Assembly (NCBI GenBank): GCA_019232985.1
Contig: JAFAMW010000046.1
Coordinates: forward strand, 9,289 to 73,288
Length of the DNA stretch: 64,000 nt
DNA from: Roseateles sp.
Lineage (GTDB): Bacteria; Pseudomonadota; Gammaproteobacteria; Burkholderiales; Burkholderiaceae
Direction of reading: 5' to 3'
The position numbers were made by a program, and so were the translations under genes. The first letter of the stretch is position 1. Each line of letters starts with the position of its first letter. Below the pieces are notes generated by a model, which was given only the letters and a program-made list of their open reading frames with translations, made no database searches and had not been told where the DNA came from. Shown piece after piece: positions 48,115 through 59,691 of this stretch.

Positions 48115-51100
48115 TCACTTCGAGCCGGCCTCGGCGAGCAGCGCCGCGTTGCCGCCGGCCGCCGCCGTGTTGACGGTGACCGTCTGCTCGGCGACGAAGC
48201 GGTAGAGCTGGCGCGGCGCACCGGCCGCCGTGATCAGCGGCACGATCGCGCCGGGCCGCGCGGCGAGGCGCGCGACCAGCGCGGCGACGCCGGCCGAGCC
48301 GGCCAGCGCGACGCCGGCGACGCGCGCGTCGGCGAGCGCCGCGCCGAGCGCCGCGGCCGGCGCGAACTCGAGCACCGCGGCCGGCACGCCCGCGCGCACG
48401 AAGCGCTCGCGCGCGCCGGTGTCGCCGCCGACCCAGAGCACCGCGTTGCCGGTCACGAGCGCGGCGGCGACGGCCGCCGCGTCGCTCGCGCCGCCATCGC
48501 CACCGACCACCGCGATCACGCCGCGGCCGTGTAGGCGCAGGACGTTGCTCTCGCCGGTCGGGCCCGGCAGCTCGACCTCGGCGAGCAGGGCCTCGGCCGC
48601 GTCGGCAAGCGCCGCGAAGCCCGCGCCGCGCAGGCGGCGCGCACGCTCGGCCGGCTCGAGCCCGGCCCAGTCGGGCTGGGCGCGCGCGAGGTCGGCGACG
48701 CGCGCGTCGAGCGCCGCGTCGGGGCCCGCGGCCGCGTCGAGCGCGAGCACGGGCGCGGCGCTGCTGCCCGCCGGTTCCTCGGCGAAGCGCTTCAGGTAGT
48801 TCGGGCCGCCGGCCTTCGGGCCCGTGCCCGACAGGCCTTCGCCGCCGAAGGGCTGGACGCCGACGACGGCGCCGATGATGTTGCGGTTGACGTAGACGTT
48901 GCCGATGCGCGCGAGCCTGGCGAGGCGTTCGGCGCGGCTGTCGATGCGCGTCTGGATGCCCAGCGTGAGGCCGTAGCCGAGGCCGTTGATGCGGCGGATC
49001 ACGGCTTCGGCGTCGCCGCTCCAGCGCCACACGTGCAGGACCGGGCCGAAGATCTCGTCGCCGAGCTGCTCGAGGCGCTCGATCTCGAACGCGAGCGGCG
49101 CGAGCTGGTTCGGCAGGCTTTCCGCGACCGCGGCCTCGCCGATCAGGCGCGCGTCGCGGCGCAGGCGCGCGACATGGCGCGCGACGTTCGCGTGGGCCTC
49201 GGCGTCGATCAGCGGGCCGACGTCGGTCTCGAGCTTGGCGGGTTCGCCGACGCGCAGCTCGGCGAGCGCGCCGCGCACCATCTCGATCACGCCGTCGGCG
49301 ATGTCGTCCTGCACACACAGCACGCGCAGCGCCGAGCAGCGCTGGCCGGCCGAGCGGAACGCGCTCTGCACGACCGCGTCGACGACCTGCTCGGGCAGCG
49401 CCGTCGAGTCGACGAGCATCGCGTTGATGCCGCCGGTCTCGGCGATCAGCGGCACCGGCACGCCGCCGTTCGCGGCCGCGCGCGCGGCGAGCGCGCGGTG
49501 GATGATCTGCGCGACCGCGGTCGAGCCCGTGAAGCACACGCCCGCACAGCGCGCGTCGGCGACGAGCGCCGCGCCGACCGTCTCGCCCGGGCCGTGCAGC
49601 AGCGCGAGCGCGTCGGCCGGCACGCCGGCCTCGTGCAGCAGCTCGACCATGCGCAGCGCGACATAGGGCGTCTGCTCGGCCGGCTTCGCGGCGACGGTGT
49701 TGCCGACGACGAGCGCCGCGGCGACCTGGCCCGCGAAGATCGCGAGCGGGAAGTTCCACGGGCTGATGCACACGAACACGCCGCGGCCGCCGAGGGCCGG
49801 GTCGGCCTCGGCGCCGTCGGCGTAGTAGCGCAGGAAGTCGACGGCCTCGCGGACCTCGGCGACGCAGTCGGCCTGGGTCTTGAACGCCTCCTTGACGAGC
49901 AGCGCGCAGAACGGCGCGAGGCGCGCCTCGAGCAGGTCGGCGGCGCGACGCAGCACGGCCGCGCGCTGGGCCGCGGGCTTCGTGGCCCAGCCGGCGAAGC
50001 CCGCCTGCAGGCGCGCCATCGCGACGTCGACGGCGGCCGCGTCGGCCGCGGCGACGGCCGGCACCTGCTCGGCCGCGAGCGCCGCGGCAATGCCTTCGCG
50101 CTGCGCCGGCGCGGTCAGGTCCAGGCCCGCCGAGTTGCGGCGCGCCCCGAGGATCGCGAGCGGCAGCGGCTGGCCGGGCGTGCGGCGCACCTCGTCGAGC
50201 GGCGCGGCGAGCAGCTCGGCCACGGGCACCTCGGCGTCGGCGAGCTGGTGCACGAAGGACGAGTTCGCGCCGTTCTCGAGCAGGCGGCGCACGAGGTAGG
50301 CGAGCAGGTCGCGGTGTTCGCCGACGGGGGCATAAACACGCACCGGAATATCGTTGGTGCTCAGGCCCCCCGCTTGAGCGGGGGGAGCGGGGGGTGTGGG
50401 CGACATTGCCCCCGCAGGGGTTTGCCGCGAGAACTCGCGGTAAACCCCTTCGCCCATGCCGTGGAGCCGCTGCATCTCGTAGGCCGTGGCGCCCAGGCCT
50501 GCTGCACGCGCCATCAGCGCGATCGCCGCGATCGTCCCCGCGTTATGGCTCGCGAACTGCGGGTAGATCACGTCGGCGTGCTGGATCAGCGCGCGCGCGC
50601 AGGCCAGGTAGGACACGTCGGTGTGCTGCTTGTGCGTGAACACCGGGTAGCCGGCGAGGCCGAGCTCCTGGGCGCGCTTGATCTCGCCGTCCCAGTACGC
50701 CCCCTTGACGAGGCGCACCATGAAGCGCAGGCCGTATTGGCGCGCGATGCCGGCGACGGTGTCGACGACCGCGAGCGCGCGCGTCTGGTAGGCCTGCACG
50801 GCGAGGCCGAAGCCCTGCCATTGCGGGTAGCTCGCGCCGATGCGCGCGGCGAGCGCGTCGAGGACCTCGAGCGAGAGCTCGAGGCGGTCGACCTCCTCGG
50901 CGTCGATCGTCAGGTTGATGTTCGCGGCGGCCGCGAGCTCGACGAGCTGCCACACGCGCGGCAGCAGCTCGGCGAACACGCGCTCGCGCTGCAGCACCTC
51001 GTAGCGCGAGAACAGCGCCGAGAGCTTGATCGAAATGCCGTCGGCCGCCATCGGCGAGGCCGCGCGGCGGCCCGGCAGGCCCGCCGCGATCGCCTCGATC

Positions 51101-51747
51101 GCGTTCACGTAGGCGGCCTGGTAGCGGCGCGCGTCGGCCTCGGTGCGCGCGCCCTCGCCGAGCATGTCGTAGGAAAAGCGCAGCAGCGGCTGGGCGCGCC
51201 GCGCCGCCGCCGCCTCGGCCATCGCCTCGCCGATATTGCGGCCGAGCACGAACTGGCGGCCGAGCAGCTGGATCGCGCGCACCGTCGCCGCGACGACGGT
51301 CTGCGCGCCGAGGCGCGCGAGCAGCCCGCCCTCGCGCTCGGCGTCGGGCAGGAACTTCTTGGACAGCCCGATCGCCGTCGCCGACAGGCTCGCGAGCATG
51401 CGGTGCGGGCCGTCCGTGGGCGCGTCGAAGTCGGCGCGGCCGAGCTGGTCGGCCGTCAGCGCGATCGCGGTCGGCGCGTCGGGCACGCGCAGGAGCGCCT
51501 CGGCGAGGCGCATCAGCGCGAGCCCCTCCGCCGACGTGATCGGGTATTCGCGCAGCAGCGACTCCATCGCCCAGAACGGCGCGGGCTTGGCGCGCACCTG
51601 CTCGACCCAGGGCCCGGCGAGGCGCAGCACGGCCGGCCAGTCGAGCCGGCCCTGCAGGCGCGCGGCCAGCATGTCGAGCACGGCGATCTCGTCGCGGTAC
51701 GGGTCCGGCAGGCGCTGGACTTCGGGCGGGCAGGCAAATGGCGTCAT
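48115..51747 (-). CDS. putA: Bifunctional proline dehydrogenase / P5C dehydrogenase
   Basis: PutA oxidises proline to glutamate in two steps: an FAD proline dehydrogenase and an NAD P5C dehydrogenase. Seen in 1210 residues: no N-terminal ribbon-helix-helix repressor domain (it starts [13 protein letters not shown]); a PRODH barrel with [39 protein letters not shown] and [26 protein letters not shown] (the FAD/proline Arg pair); then ALDH motifs [19 protein letters not shown] and catalytic Cys in [13 protein letters not shown], and a C-terminal ALDH-like cap. About residues 434-469, before the last barrel strand, are an unusual Pro/Ala/Gly-rich stretch encoded by palindromic DNA (50366-50448). 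An Lrp-type gene is divergent. Confidence 0.97.
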   Translation of the reverse strand: MTPFACPPEVQRLPDPYRDEIAVLDMLAARLQGRLDWPAVLRLAGPWVEQVRAKPAPFWAMESLLREYPITSAEGLALMRLAEALLRVPDAPTAIALTADQLGRADFDAPTDGPHRMLASLSATAIGLSKKFLPDAEREGGLLARLGAQTVVAATVRAIQLLGRQFVLGRNIGEAMAEAAAARRAQPLLRFSYDMLGEGARTEADARRYQAAYVNAIEAIAAGLPGRRAASPMAADGISIKLSALFSRYEVLQRERVFAELLPRVWQLVELAAAANINLTIDAEEVDRLELSLEVLDALAARIGASYPQWQGFGLAVQAYQTRALAVVDTVAGIARQYGLRFMVRLVKGAYWDGEIKRAQELGLAGYPVFTHKQHTDVSYLACARALIQHADVIYPQFASHNAGTIAAIALMARAAGLGATAYEMQRLHGMGEGVYREFSRQTPAGAMSPTPPAPPAQAGGLSTNDIPVRVYAPVGEHRDLLAYLVRRLLENGANSSFVHQLADAEVPVAELLAAPLDEVRRTPGQPLPLAILGARRNSAGLDLTAPAQREGIAAALAAEQVPAVAAADAAAVDVAMARLQAGFAGWATKPAAQRAAVLRRAADLLEARLAPFCALLVKEAFKTQADCVAEVREAVDFLRYYADGAEADPALGGRGVFVCISPWNFPLAIFAGQVAAALVVGNTVAAKPAEQTPYVALRMVELLHEAGVPADALALLHGPGETVGAALVADARCAGVCFTGSTAVAQIIHRALAARAAANGGVPVPLIAETGGINAMLVDSTALPEQVVDAVVQSAFRSAGQRCSALRVLCVQDDIADGVIEMVRGALAELRVGEPAKLETDVGPLIDAEAHANVARHVARLRRDARLIGEAAVAESLPNQLAPLAFEIERLEQLGDEIFGPVLHVWRWSGDAEAVIRRINGLGYGLTLGIQTRIDSRAERLARLARIGNVYVNRNIIGAVVGVQPFGGEGLSGTGPKAGGPNYLKRFAEEPAGSSAAPVLALDAAAGPDAALDARVADLARAQPDWAGLEPAERARRLRGAGFAALADAAEALLAEVELPGPTGESNVLRLHGRGVIAVVGGDGGASDAAAVAAALVTGNAVLWVGGDTGARERFVRAGVPAAVLEFAPAAALGAALADARVAGVALAGSAGVAALVARLAARPGAIVPLITAAGAPRQLYRFVAEQTVTVNTAAAGGNAALLAEAGSK
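50366..50448. repeat. Palindromic element inside putA
   Basis: Two hairpins lie within the putA frame: CCCCCCGC-TTGA-GCGGGGGG (50366-50385) and GGGGTTTGCCGCGAG-AA-CTCGCGGTAAACCCC (50417-50448, 14 of 15 pairs). The segment is in frame and encodes about 28 residues of a surface loop in the PRODH barrel. Such strong stems in coding DNA suggest an inserted mobile palindrome. Confidence 0.65.
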
Positions 51748-51835
51748 GACAAGCTCTTTCTGAGAATTGCAGAACTCTAGAACTGCTTCGCATGGATTAA
51801 ATTCGGTAGATCAACGCTCCTGTAGCCAAAAATCC
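51748..51835. promoter_or_regulatory. putA / Lrp-regulator divergent control region
   Basis: The 88 bases between the two starts are A+T-rich for this genome. They contain the direct repeat AGAACT-CT-AGAACT (51771-51784) inside a GCAG...CTGC partial dyad (51769-51786). Lrp-family proteins bind such degenerate, multiply repeated sites. No clear -35/-10 pair could be fixed. Confidence 0.45.
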
Positions 51836-52288
51836 ATGGACAAGATCGACCAGCGCATCCTGCGCGAGCTCCAGCGCGACGGCCGCGTGTCCAACCTCAA
51901 GCTCGCCGAGGCCGTCCACCTGTCGCCGACCGCCGTGCTCGAGCGCGTCAAGCGCCTGACGCGCGACGGCGTGATCCTCGGCTACGAGGCACGCCTGAAC
52001 CCGGCCAAGCTCGGCGCCGGGCTGATGGTCTTCATCGAGGTGCTGCTCGACCGCACGGTGCAGGATGTGATGGACAACTTCAAGGCCGCCGTGCAGGCGC
52101 GCCCCGAGATCCTCGAGTGCCACCTCGTCGCCGGCGGTTTCGACTATCTGCTCAAGACCCGCGTCGCCGACATGGCGGCCTACCGCGGCTTTGTCGGCGA
52201 AGTGATCTGGGCCCTGCCCGGGGTGCGCGAGACGCGCACCTACGCGGTCATGGAGGAGGTCAAGAACACGACCGCGCTCGCGCTTTGA
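51836..52288 (+). CDS. Lrp/AsnC-family regulator, probable putA activator
   Basis: A 150-residue Lrp-type regulator. Seen: N-terminal helix-turn-helix (LDQRILRELQRDGR-type start, here IDQRILRELQRDGRVSNLKLAEAVHLSPTAVLERVKRL), then an AsnC effector domain with GYEARLNPAKLGAGLMVFIEVLLDRT, CHLVAGGFDYLLKTRVADMAAYRGFV and VRETRTYAVMEEVKNTTAL. Placed divergent to putA, it fits the PutR-type regulators that activate putA in response to proline in other proteobacteria. ATG 51836 was chosen because the IDQRIL block begins four residues later; the upstream extension crosses the control region. Confidence 0.9.
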   Translation: MDKIDQRILRELQRDGRVSNLKLAEAVHLSPTAVLERVKRLTRDGVILGYEARLNPAKLGAGLMVFIEVLLDRTVQDVMDNFKAAVQARPEILECHLVAGGFDYLLKTRVADMAAYRGFVGEVIWALPGVRETRTYAVMEEVKNTTALAL

Positions 52289-52386
52289 AGGCGACCCGAA
52301 AGCGGCGCTTGAGCGTCGCGCAAACAAGCCAAAACTTTAGCCCCGAGACCCCCGCGAATCGGGGTGAAAACCCCGTCAAATCGATC

Positions 52387-52415
52387 TTGCCCCGCGCCTT
52401 GCAGGAGCCTAGATT
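52387..52415 (+). promoter_or_regulatory. Possible promoter of the micro-protein pair
   Basis: TTGCCC at 52387-52392 and TAGATT at 52410-52415 have a 17-base spacer, each matching four of six consensus bases. Transcription would begin near 52422, giving a short leader before the ATG at 52438. Just upstream a hairpin CCCCG-CGAAT-CGGGG (about 52350-52365) could end the preceding gene. Confidence 0.3.
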
Positions 52416-52437
52416 TGGGTCAACGGGAGCTTCACAA

Positions 52438-52635
52438 ATGATCGCTATTCCTGCCGCCGCCGCCAAGCTTTTCTCGAGCCTCGGGGAGAAGCGCGCGCGC
52501 ATCGATCCGTCGAGCTGCGGCTGGTACGAGTCGAGCCTCGACCTGCTCAACGGCCTCGAAGTCCACGAGCACCCGGTCGACCCGCAGTCGCTCGCGCTGT
52601 GGACGACGCCGCCAGGCGCGCCCAAGCTGCCTTGA
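52438..52635 (+). CDS. CGW-ESS micro-protein 1 (unknown function)
   Basis: A 65-residue protein with no match that I can name. After a neutral N-terminus (IAIPAAAAKLFSSLGEKRAR) the second half reads CGWYESSLDLLNGLEVHEHP and VDPQSLALWTTPP, with a single Cys at residue 27. The next small gene shares this pattern, 18 of 33 positions identical, in the same order. GGGAG lies 9 bases before the ATG. No membrane segment or signal is present, so it should be cytosolic. It follows the Lrp-type gene by 149 bases and probably has its own promoter. Confidence 0.75.
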   Translation: MIAIPAAAAKLFSSLGEKRARIDPSSCGWYESSLDLLNGLEVHEHPVDPQSLALWTTPPGAPKLP

Positions 52636-52741
52636 GCGGACCGGGGTCGCCCCGTCCCCTGTCGATGCCACCCCCGATGGGGGTCGCCGTCCGGACGCGC
52701 CGAAGATGGCGGCTCCCCAACCCCCGCTCCCGGAGCCCGCC

Positions 52742-52957
52742 ATGCCTCTGCAGTTCCGCCCCACCCCGGCCCCGCGCACGACCGCGCGGCACGGCCGCCG
52801 CGCCGCCGCGCCCGACGCCGCGTCCGACACCCCGCCCCAGCACGCCTGCGGCTGGTTCGAATCGAGCTACGAGCTCGGCCACGGCCTCGTCGTGCGCGAC
52901 CGCCGCGTCGACGCGCTGACCCTGGCCCTGTGGCCGGCGCCGCCGCTAAAGCACTGA
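52742..52957 (+). CDS. CGW-ESS micro-protein 2 (paralogue of the preceding gene)
   Basis: A 71-residue paralogue of the gene at 52438. Its N-terminal half is different, basic and low-complexity (RPTPAPRTTARHGRRAAAPDAASD), but the C-terminal half repeats the pattern: CGWFESSYELGHGLVVRDRR and VDALTLALWPAPP, Cys at residue 36. CGGAGC lies 5 bases before the ATG, and an earlier in-frame ATG would add 12 residues. Its end overlaps the convergent PAP2 gene by 12 bases. The constrained half is evidently the functional part; the Trp/Cys/Glu-Ser-Ser block may bind a metal or partner, which is speculation. Confidence 0.75.
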   Translation: MPLQFRPTPAPRTTARHGRRAAAPDAASDTPPQHACGWFESSYELGHGLVVRDRRVDALTLALWPAPPLKH

Positions 52958-53632
52958 GGTCCGCTGCGCCGCGGCCGCGCGGTGCAGGTCCTCGCGCGTA
53001 TAGGGCCGCGCGTGGCCCGACAGGCGCAGCGCGAGCGCCGTGACCATCTCGTGGGTCTGCAGCGGCGGCGCGTAGACCGGCTGCAGCGAGAGGCCCGCGA
53101 GCGTCAGCACGGGCAGCCAGACCGGCACGGCCGGCGCGGGCCGCCACGGCGCGAGCAGGCCGCGCAGGCTCGCGGCGCTGACGGCGCAGCCGAGCGCGAA
53201 GCCGCCGAGCGCCTCGCTCGGCGAATGGGCGTGGACCGGCAGGCGCGAATAGGCGATCAGCGCGGCGAGCGCGAAGCCCGCGGCGACGCCGGCGCGCTGG
53301 GTGCGCGGACTGCGGTGCATCAGCGCGGTCCAGGCGAGCATCGGCAGGGTGCCGGCCGCGCACAGCGAATGGCCCGAGAAGCCCGTGAAGTCGAGCGTCG
53401 CGCTGCCATAGCCCCAGCCGATGAACGCGAGCTTGCTCAGCGTCGTGACAAGGCCCGCGCCGGCGAGCGCGGCCATCCAGCGCAGCGCCGCGCCGCCGCG
53501 GCCGGCGCCGAGCGCGAGCCAGCCGACGGCGATGAAGGCGAGCGGCATCAGGATGCCCATCTCGCCGAGCCGGGTCACGTAATGCCAGAACAGCAAGTCG
53601 GGGGGCGGCGCGAAATACGGGGTCGAAATCAT
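52946..53632 (-). CDS. PAP2-family membrane phosphatase
   Basis: A 228-residue integral membrane phosphatase of the PAP2 superfamily, which dephosphorylates lipid phosphates such as phosphatidate or undecaprenyl pyrophosphate. Seen: several hydrophobic helices, the motif K-x6-R-like KLAFIGWG region, the motif 2 core FSGHSLCAAGT (Ser-Gly-His) and motif 3 YSRLPVHAHSPSEALGG (Ser-Arg ... His). The Lys-x6-Arg first motif looks degenerate (KLAFIGWG lacks the Arg in place), so activity is likely but not certain. It lies 44 bases downstream of the PAS-GGDEF-EAL gene on the same strand. Confidence 0.82.
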   Translation of the reverse strand: MISTPYFAPPPDLLFWHYVTRLGEMGILMPLAFIAVGWLALGAGRGGAALRWMAALAGAGLVTTLSKLAFIGWGYGSATLDFTGFSGHSLCAAGTLPMLAWTALMHRSPRTQRAGVAAGFALAALIAYSRLPVHAHSPSEALGGFALGCAVSAASLRGLLAPWRPAPAVPVWLPVLTLAGLSLQPVYAPPLQTHEMVTALALRLSGHARPYTREDLHRAAAAQRTSVL

Positions 53633-53676
53633 GGCCGCGATGCTAGCGGCTCAAGATTGCGGCTTTGCGTGCCGGC

Positions 53677-55980
53677 TCAGACGAGCAGGCTCTGCCGCCC
53701 CGGACCCTCCTGGAGCTGGTGCGAGACGGCGACGAACTCCTCGGCTGGCATCGGCCGGCCGAAATGCCAGCCCTGGGCCCAGTCGCAGCCCTCGCGCTCG
53801 AGCCAGGCGGCCTGCTCGGCCGTCTCGACGCCCTCGGCGAGCACGTCGAGGCCGAGGCTGCGCGCGAGCACGATCACGGTGCGCGCGATCGCCGCGACGC
53901 TCGCGTCGCTGCCGAGCTCGCCGACGAAGCTGCGGTCGATCTTGAGCGTCTTGACCGGCATGCGCTTGAGGTAGGACAGCGACGAGTAGCCGGTGCCGAA
54001 GTCGTCGATCGCGACGCGCACGCCGCGCGCGGCCAGCGCGCCCAGCAGCTCGATCGCGCCCTCGGCGTCCTCGAGCAGCAGGCTCTCCGTGACCTCGAGC
54101 TCGAGCGCCTGCGGCGGGCAGCCGGTGTCGCGCAGGATCGCGTCGACGCTCTCGACGAAGTCGCTCTGGCGCAGCTGGCGCGCCGAGACGTTGACGGCGA
54201 CCTGCTGCGGCTTGCCGGGCAGGCCCTGCCAGCGCGCGGCCTGCGCGCAGGCGGTCTCGAGCACCCAGCGGCCGATCGGCACGATCAGGCCGGTCTCCTC
54301 GGCGAGCGGGATGAACTCGGCCGGCGAGATCGGCCCGCGCGTCGGGTGGCGCCAGCGCAGCAGCGCCTCGGCGCCGATCAGCGCGCCGTCCGACAGGCGC
54401 ACCTGCGGCTGGTACTCGAGGCGGAACTGCGCGGCCTCGTTGGCGAGGCGCAGCGCGTGCGTGAGCTCGAAGCGGCGCTGCACGGCCTGGGTCAGCTCGG
54501 GGCGGTAGGCCTGCACGCTGCTGCGCGCCTGGACCTTGGCGCGGCACATCGCGGCCTCGGCGTTGCGCAGCAGCTCGTCGACGCTCTGGCCGTCGGTCGG
54601 GAACAGCGCGAGGCCGATGCTCGCGCCGATATTGAAGCGCTGCTGGGCGTCGTCGCGGCCGACGACGACGGGCTCGCTCATCGCCTGGATCAGGCGGTCG
54701 CCGAGGCGCATCGAGGTTTCCTCGTCGACGAGGCCCGAGAGCATCACGACGAACTCGTCGGAGCCGACGCGCGCGACCGAATCGCTCGCGCGCACGACGT
54801 TGACGAAGCGCGCGGCGGCCTCGGTCAGCACCGCGTCGCCGGCGCTGTGGCCGGCGATGTCGTTGACCTCGCGGAAGCCGTCGAGGTCGATGTAGAGCAC
54901 GGCCACGCAGGTGTGCTCGCGCTGCGCGATGCCGATCTGGCGCGCGACGCGGTCGCGCAGCAGCGCGAGGTTGGGCAGGCCGGTCAGGCGGTCGTGCAGC
55001 GACTGGTGCAGCAGCTCGGCCTCGGTCTGCTTGATGCGCGAGATGTCGGTCTGGACGAGCAGGTAATGCGGCTGGCCGTCGGCCTCGTGGGCCGGCACGC
55101 GCACGATCGTGACCCACACGGGCACGGACGCGCCGGTCTTGTGGCGCTCCATCAGCTCGCCGCTCCACTTGCCCTCGGCGTCGACGGCGCCCCAGATCTT
55201 CTTGAGCAGGAACGGGTCCTGCTCCTCGGGCAGCAGGTAGCGCGGCACGGTGCCGATCAGCTCCTCGGCGCTGAAGCCGGTGATCGCGCACATCGCCGGG
55301 TTGACGTCCTCGATGCGGCGCTCGGCGTCCATGATCACGATGCCTTCGCCGCAATGCTCGAAGACCGAGACCGCGCGGTGCAGCTTCGTCATCGCTTCGC
55401 GCAGCGCCGTGACGTCGCGCGCGACGCCGACGGCGCCGAGGTGCTGGCCGTCGTCGAACACCGGCGCCTGGACGACGTCGAGACAGACGCGCTCGCCGTC
55501 GGGCCGCAGATGCCAGCTCAGCGTGCGCTGGAGCACGCCGGCCGCGCCGCCGAGCGCGGGCGCCCAGCCGGGTGCGCGCTCGAGCTGGCCGTCGCCGCGG
55601 CCGACGAGGCCGGCCTCCGCGAGGCCCGTGCAGGCCTCGAACGCCGGGTTGCAGCCCTCGTAGGCGCCGCTCGCGTCCTTGAAATAGACCGGGTCGGGGA
55701 TCGCGTTGAGCAGGGCCGAAAGCTTGCTGCGCTCGCGGCGCACGCGCGCGAGTTCGATGCGGCGCTGGCGCAGGCGCATGCGCTGCCATTGCAGCAGGCC
55801 GAGCACGAGGCCCAGCGCGACGGCGCCGAGCACGCCCGCGACGCCGAGCCACACGAGCGGCGCGTCGGCCGGCGCGGACGCGCCGCCCGCGTTGAACTCC
55901 GGCCAGGCCCGCGCCGGCAGGGCGAACACAAAAACTGTCGCCGTCAAGGCCACCCTGAGGCGGCGGTAGGTCATTGCCAT
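53677..55980 (-). CDS. Membrane PAS-PAS-GGDEF-EAL protein (probable c-di-GMP phosphodiesterase)
   Basis: A 767-residue signalling protein. Seen: an N-terminal signal/hydrophobic start, a membrane helix around residues 45-70 (PLVWLGVAGVLGAVALGLVLGLL), two PAS-like domains (around 85-210 and 225-345), a GGDEF domain and an EAL domain. The cyclase loop reads GSDEF (406-410) instead of GGDEF, so it is probably not an active cyclase but may bind GTP. The EAL site is intact: EALLRW (538), DDFGTGYSSLSYLKR and AEGVET, so it should hydrolyse c-di-GMP. Start ATG 55980 (or 55974) was chosen because it begins the membrane-targeting segment; the frame stays open upstream. Confidence 0.92.
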   Translation of the reverse strand: MAMTYRRLRVALTATVFVFALPARAWPEFNAGGASAPADAPLVWLGVAGVLGAVALGLVLGLLQWQRMRLRQRRIELARVRRERSKLSALLNAIPDPVYFKDASGAYEGCNPAFEACTGLAEAGLVGRGDGQLERAPGWAPALGGAAGVLQRTLSWHLRPDGERVCLDVVQAPVFDDGQHLGAVGVARDVTALREAMTKLHRAVSVFEHCGEGIVIMDAERRIEDVNPAMCAITGFSAEELIGTVPRYLLPEEQDPFLLKKIWGAVDAEGKWSGELMERHKTGASVPVWVTIVRVPAHEADGQPHYLLVQTDISRIKQTEAELLHQSLHDRLTGLPNLALLRDRVARQIGIAQREHTCVAVLYIDLDGFREVNDIAGHSAGDAVLTEAAARFVNVVRASDSVARVGSDEFVVMLSGLVDEETSMRLGDRLIQAMSEPVVVGRDDAQQRFNIGASIGLALFPTDGQSVDELLRNAEAAMCRAKVQARSSVQAYRPELTQAVQRRFELTHALRLANEAAQFRLEYQPQVRLSDGALIGAEALLRWRHPTRGPISPAEFIPLAEETGLIVPIGRWVLETACAQAARWQGLPGKPQQVAVNVSARQLRQSDFVESVDAILRDTGCPPQALELEVTESLLLEDAEGAIELLGALAARGVRVAIDDFGTGYSSLSYLKRMPVKTLKIDRSFVGELGSDASVAAIARTVIVLARSLGLDVLAEGVETAEQAAWLEREGCDWAQGWHFGRPMPAEEFVAVSHQLQEGPGRQSLLV

Positions 55981-56121
55981 GGTTCCATCGACCCGGTGCG
56001 CGCACCGCAGCGCTGCGCTGCGCTGAAGTACTGCGTTATTTGTTGGTATCGCGCACACCCCGGACCCGCGGGCGCTGCGACTTGCGCTAGTGTCAAACGC
56101 AGAGATGCGGCCGGGCCAGCG

Positions 56122-58293
<2,172 letters not shown>

Positions 58294-58301
58294 TCATATT
58301 C

Positions 58302-59663
58302 ATGCGATTCGTGAAACTGGCTGCGGCCACCGCAGCCCTTGCCGCAGCGGGCCTGCTCGCGGCATGCGGAGGCAGCAGCGGTAGCCACGCCGGCGTGCGC
58401 CTGATCAACGCCAGTGCCGGCTATGCCTCGCTGGACCTGACGGTCAACAACACCAGCATCGACACCGGCGTGGCCTTCGGTTCGGCCGGCAGCTACGGCT
58501 CCGTCGACGTCAGCGCGACCACCACCCAGTTCCTCTCGAGCGGCACTGCGGTCTACACGACGACCCCGACCCTGACGGGCGGCAACAACTACGCCCTGAT
58601 CGCCTACGGCTGGCAGGGTGGCCTCAGCTACAAGACGCTCCAGGAAAACCAGACGGCGCCGACCAGCGGCAACGGCGAACTGCTCGTGCTGAACCTGGCC
58701 CCCGATGCGGGCACCCTCGACACCTACCTGGTCCCGGTCAACACGGCCTGCAACGCGACGACCCTGTCGACCGGCACGGCGATCGCCGTGGGCGTCGTCG
58801 GCGGCGGCGGCAGCGGCTACAACACGACGACGTCGGGCAGCTACGGCGTATGCATCGTCGGCACCGGCAACACGGCCGACGTGCGCCTGACAATCCCGTC
58901 GATCACGCTTGCGAGCGCGAGCGTGAACACGTTGATCATCACGCCGACCAGCGGCGGCGTGCTCGTCAACGGCATCTTCGTCGTCCAGGGCGGCTCGGCG
59001 ACGCCTTTCTACACCTCGAGCGCGCGCGTGCGCGTGGTCGGCTCGGTCCCGGGCACCTCGGCGACGACCCCGTCGACGATCTCGGGCTTGCTGACCTCGG
59101 GCTCGAACAGCGTCAACCTGCTCGGCACGAGCTCGGCCGTGATGCCGACGATCGGCAATTACCAGACCGTACCGTCCGGCGCCGGCGCCGTCGTCAACCT
59201 GTCGGTCAACGGCACGGCCCTTTCGACGCTGACGATGCCGACGATGGCACCCGGCGGCGACTACACGCTGCTCGTGACGGGCGCGCCCGGCGCGACGACG
59301 ACGGCCATCCTGACCGACGACAATCGCCTGCCGCTGACGGCCGGCTACGCGAAGATCCGTCTCGTCAACGGCTCCTCGGACCCGAACGCGAGCCTGTCGA
59401 TGTCGCTGGACTTCACGACGATCGCGTCGAACATCCTGCCCGGCAGGGCCTCGGCCTTCACGCAGGTCCCGTCTGACACGACCGGCAGCACGTCCGAAAT
59501 CACGGTGCTGACCCCGACTTCGACGACGAACGGCTACGCGTTCGACAAGAGCGGCCTGAGCATCGTCAGCCAGGGCGTCTACAACGTCTACATGCTGGCC
59601 AACTCGGGCACGACTTTCGCCCAGTACGACTACATGCAGGGCATCATCGTGCGCGAGCGCTGA
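58302..59663 (+). CDS. DUF4397-type lipoprotein, Thr/Ser/Gly-rich
   Basis: A 453-residue predicted lipoprotein. Seen: signal peptide MRFVKLAAATAALAAAGLLAACG with lipidated Cys22, then about 430 residues rich in Thr, Ser, Gly, Val and Leu with a periodic beta pattern. Repeats of the kind VRLINASAGYASLDLTVN and KIRLVNGSSDPNASLSM, and YALIAYG and YTLLVTG, indicate two beta-sandwich units of the DUF4397 type. The function is unknown; such proteins are surface-located. GGAG lies 9 bases before the ATG and TACAAT 50 bases upstream may be its -10. A classic terminator follows. Confidence 0.87.
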   Translation: MRFVKLAAATAALAAAGLLAACGGSSGSHAGVRLINASAGYASLDLTVNNTSIDTGVAFGSAGSYGSVDVSATTTQFLSSGTAVYTTTPTLTGGNNYALIAYGWQGGLSYKTLQENQTAPTSGNGELLVLNLAPDAGTLDTYLVPVNTACNATTLSTGTAIAVGVVGGGGSGYNTTTSGSYGVCIVGTGNTADVRLTIPSITLASASVNTLIITPTSGGVLVNGIFVVQGGSATPFYTSSARVRVVGSVPGTSATTPSTISGLLTSGSNSVNLLGTSSAVMPTIGNYQTVPSGAGAVVNLSVNGTALSTLTMPTMAPGGDYTLLVTGAPGATTTAILTDDNRLPLTAGYAKIRLVNGSSDPNASLSMSLDFTTIASNILPGRASAFTQVPSDTTGSTSEITVLTPTSTTNGYAFDKSGLSIVSQGVYNVYMLANSGTTFAQYDYMQGIIVRER

Positions 59664-59691
59664 TCGCGCAGCTCGCCAAACCTATCGATCG

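Noticed and set aside
49033..51780. Open frame of 915 codons antisense to putA
   Set aside because: putA has all expected motifs on the reverse strand; the antisense frame shows no family pattern.
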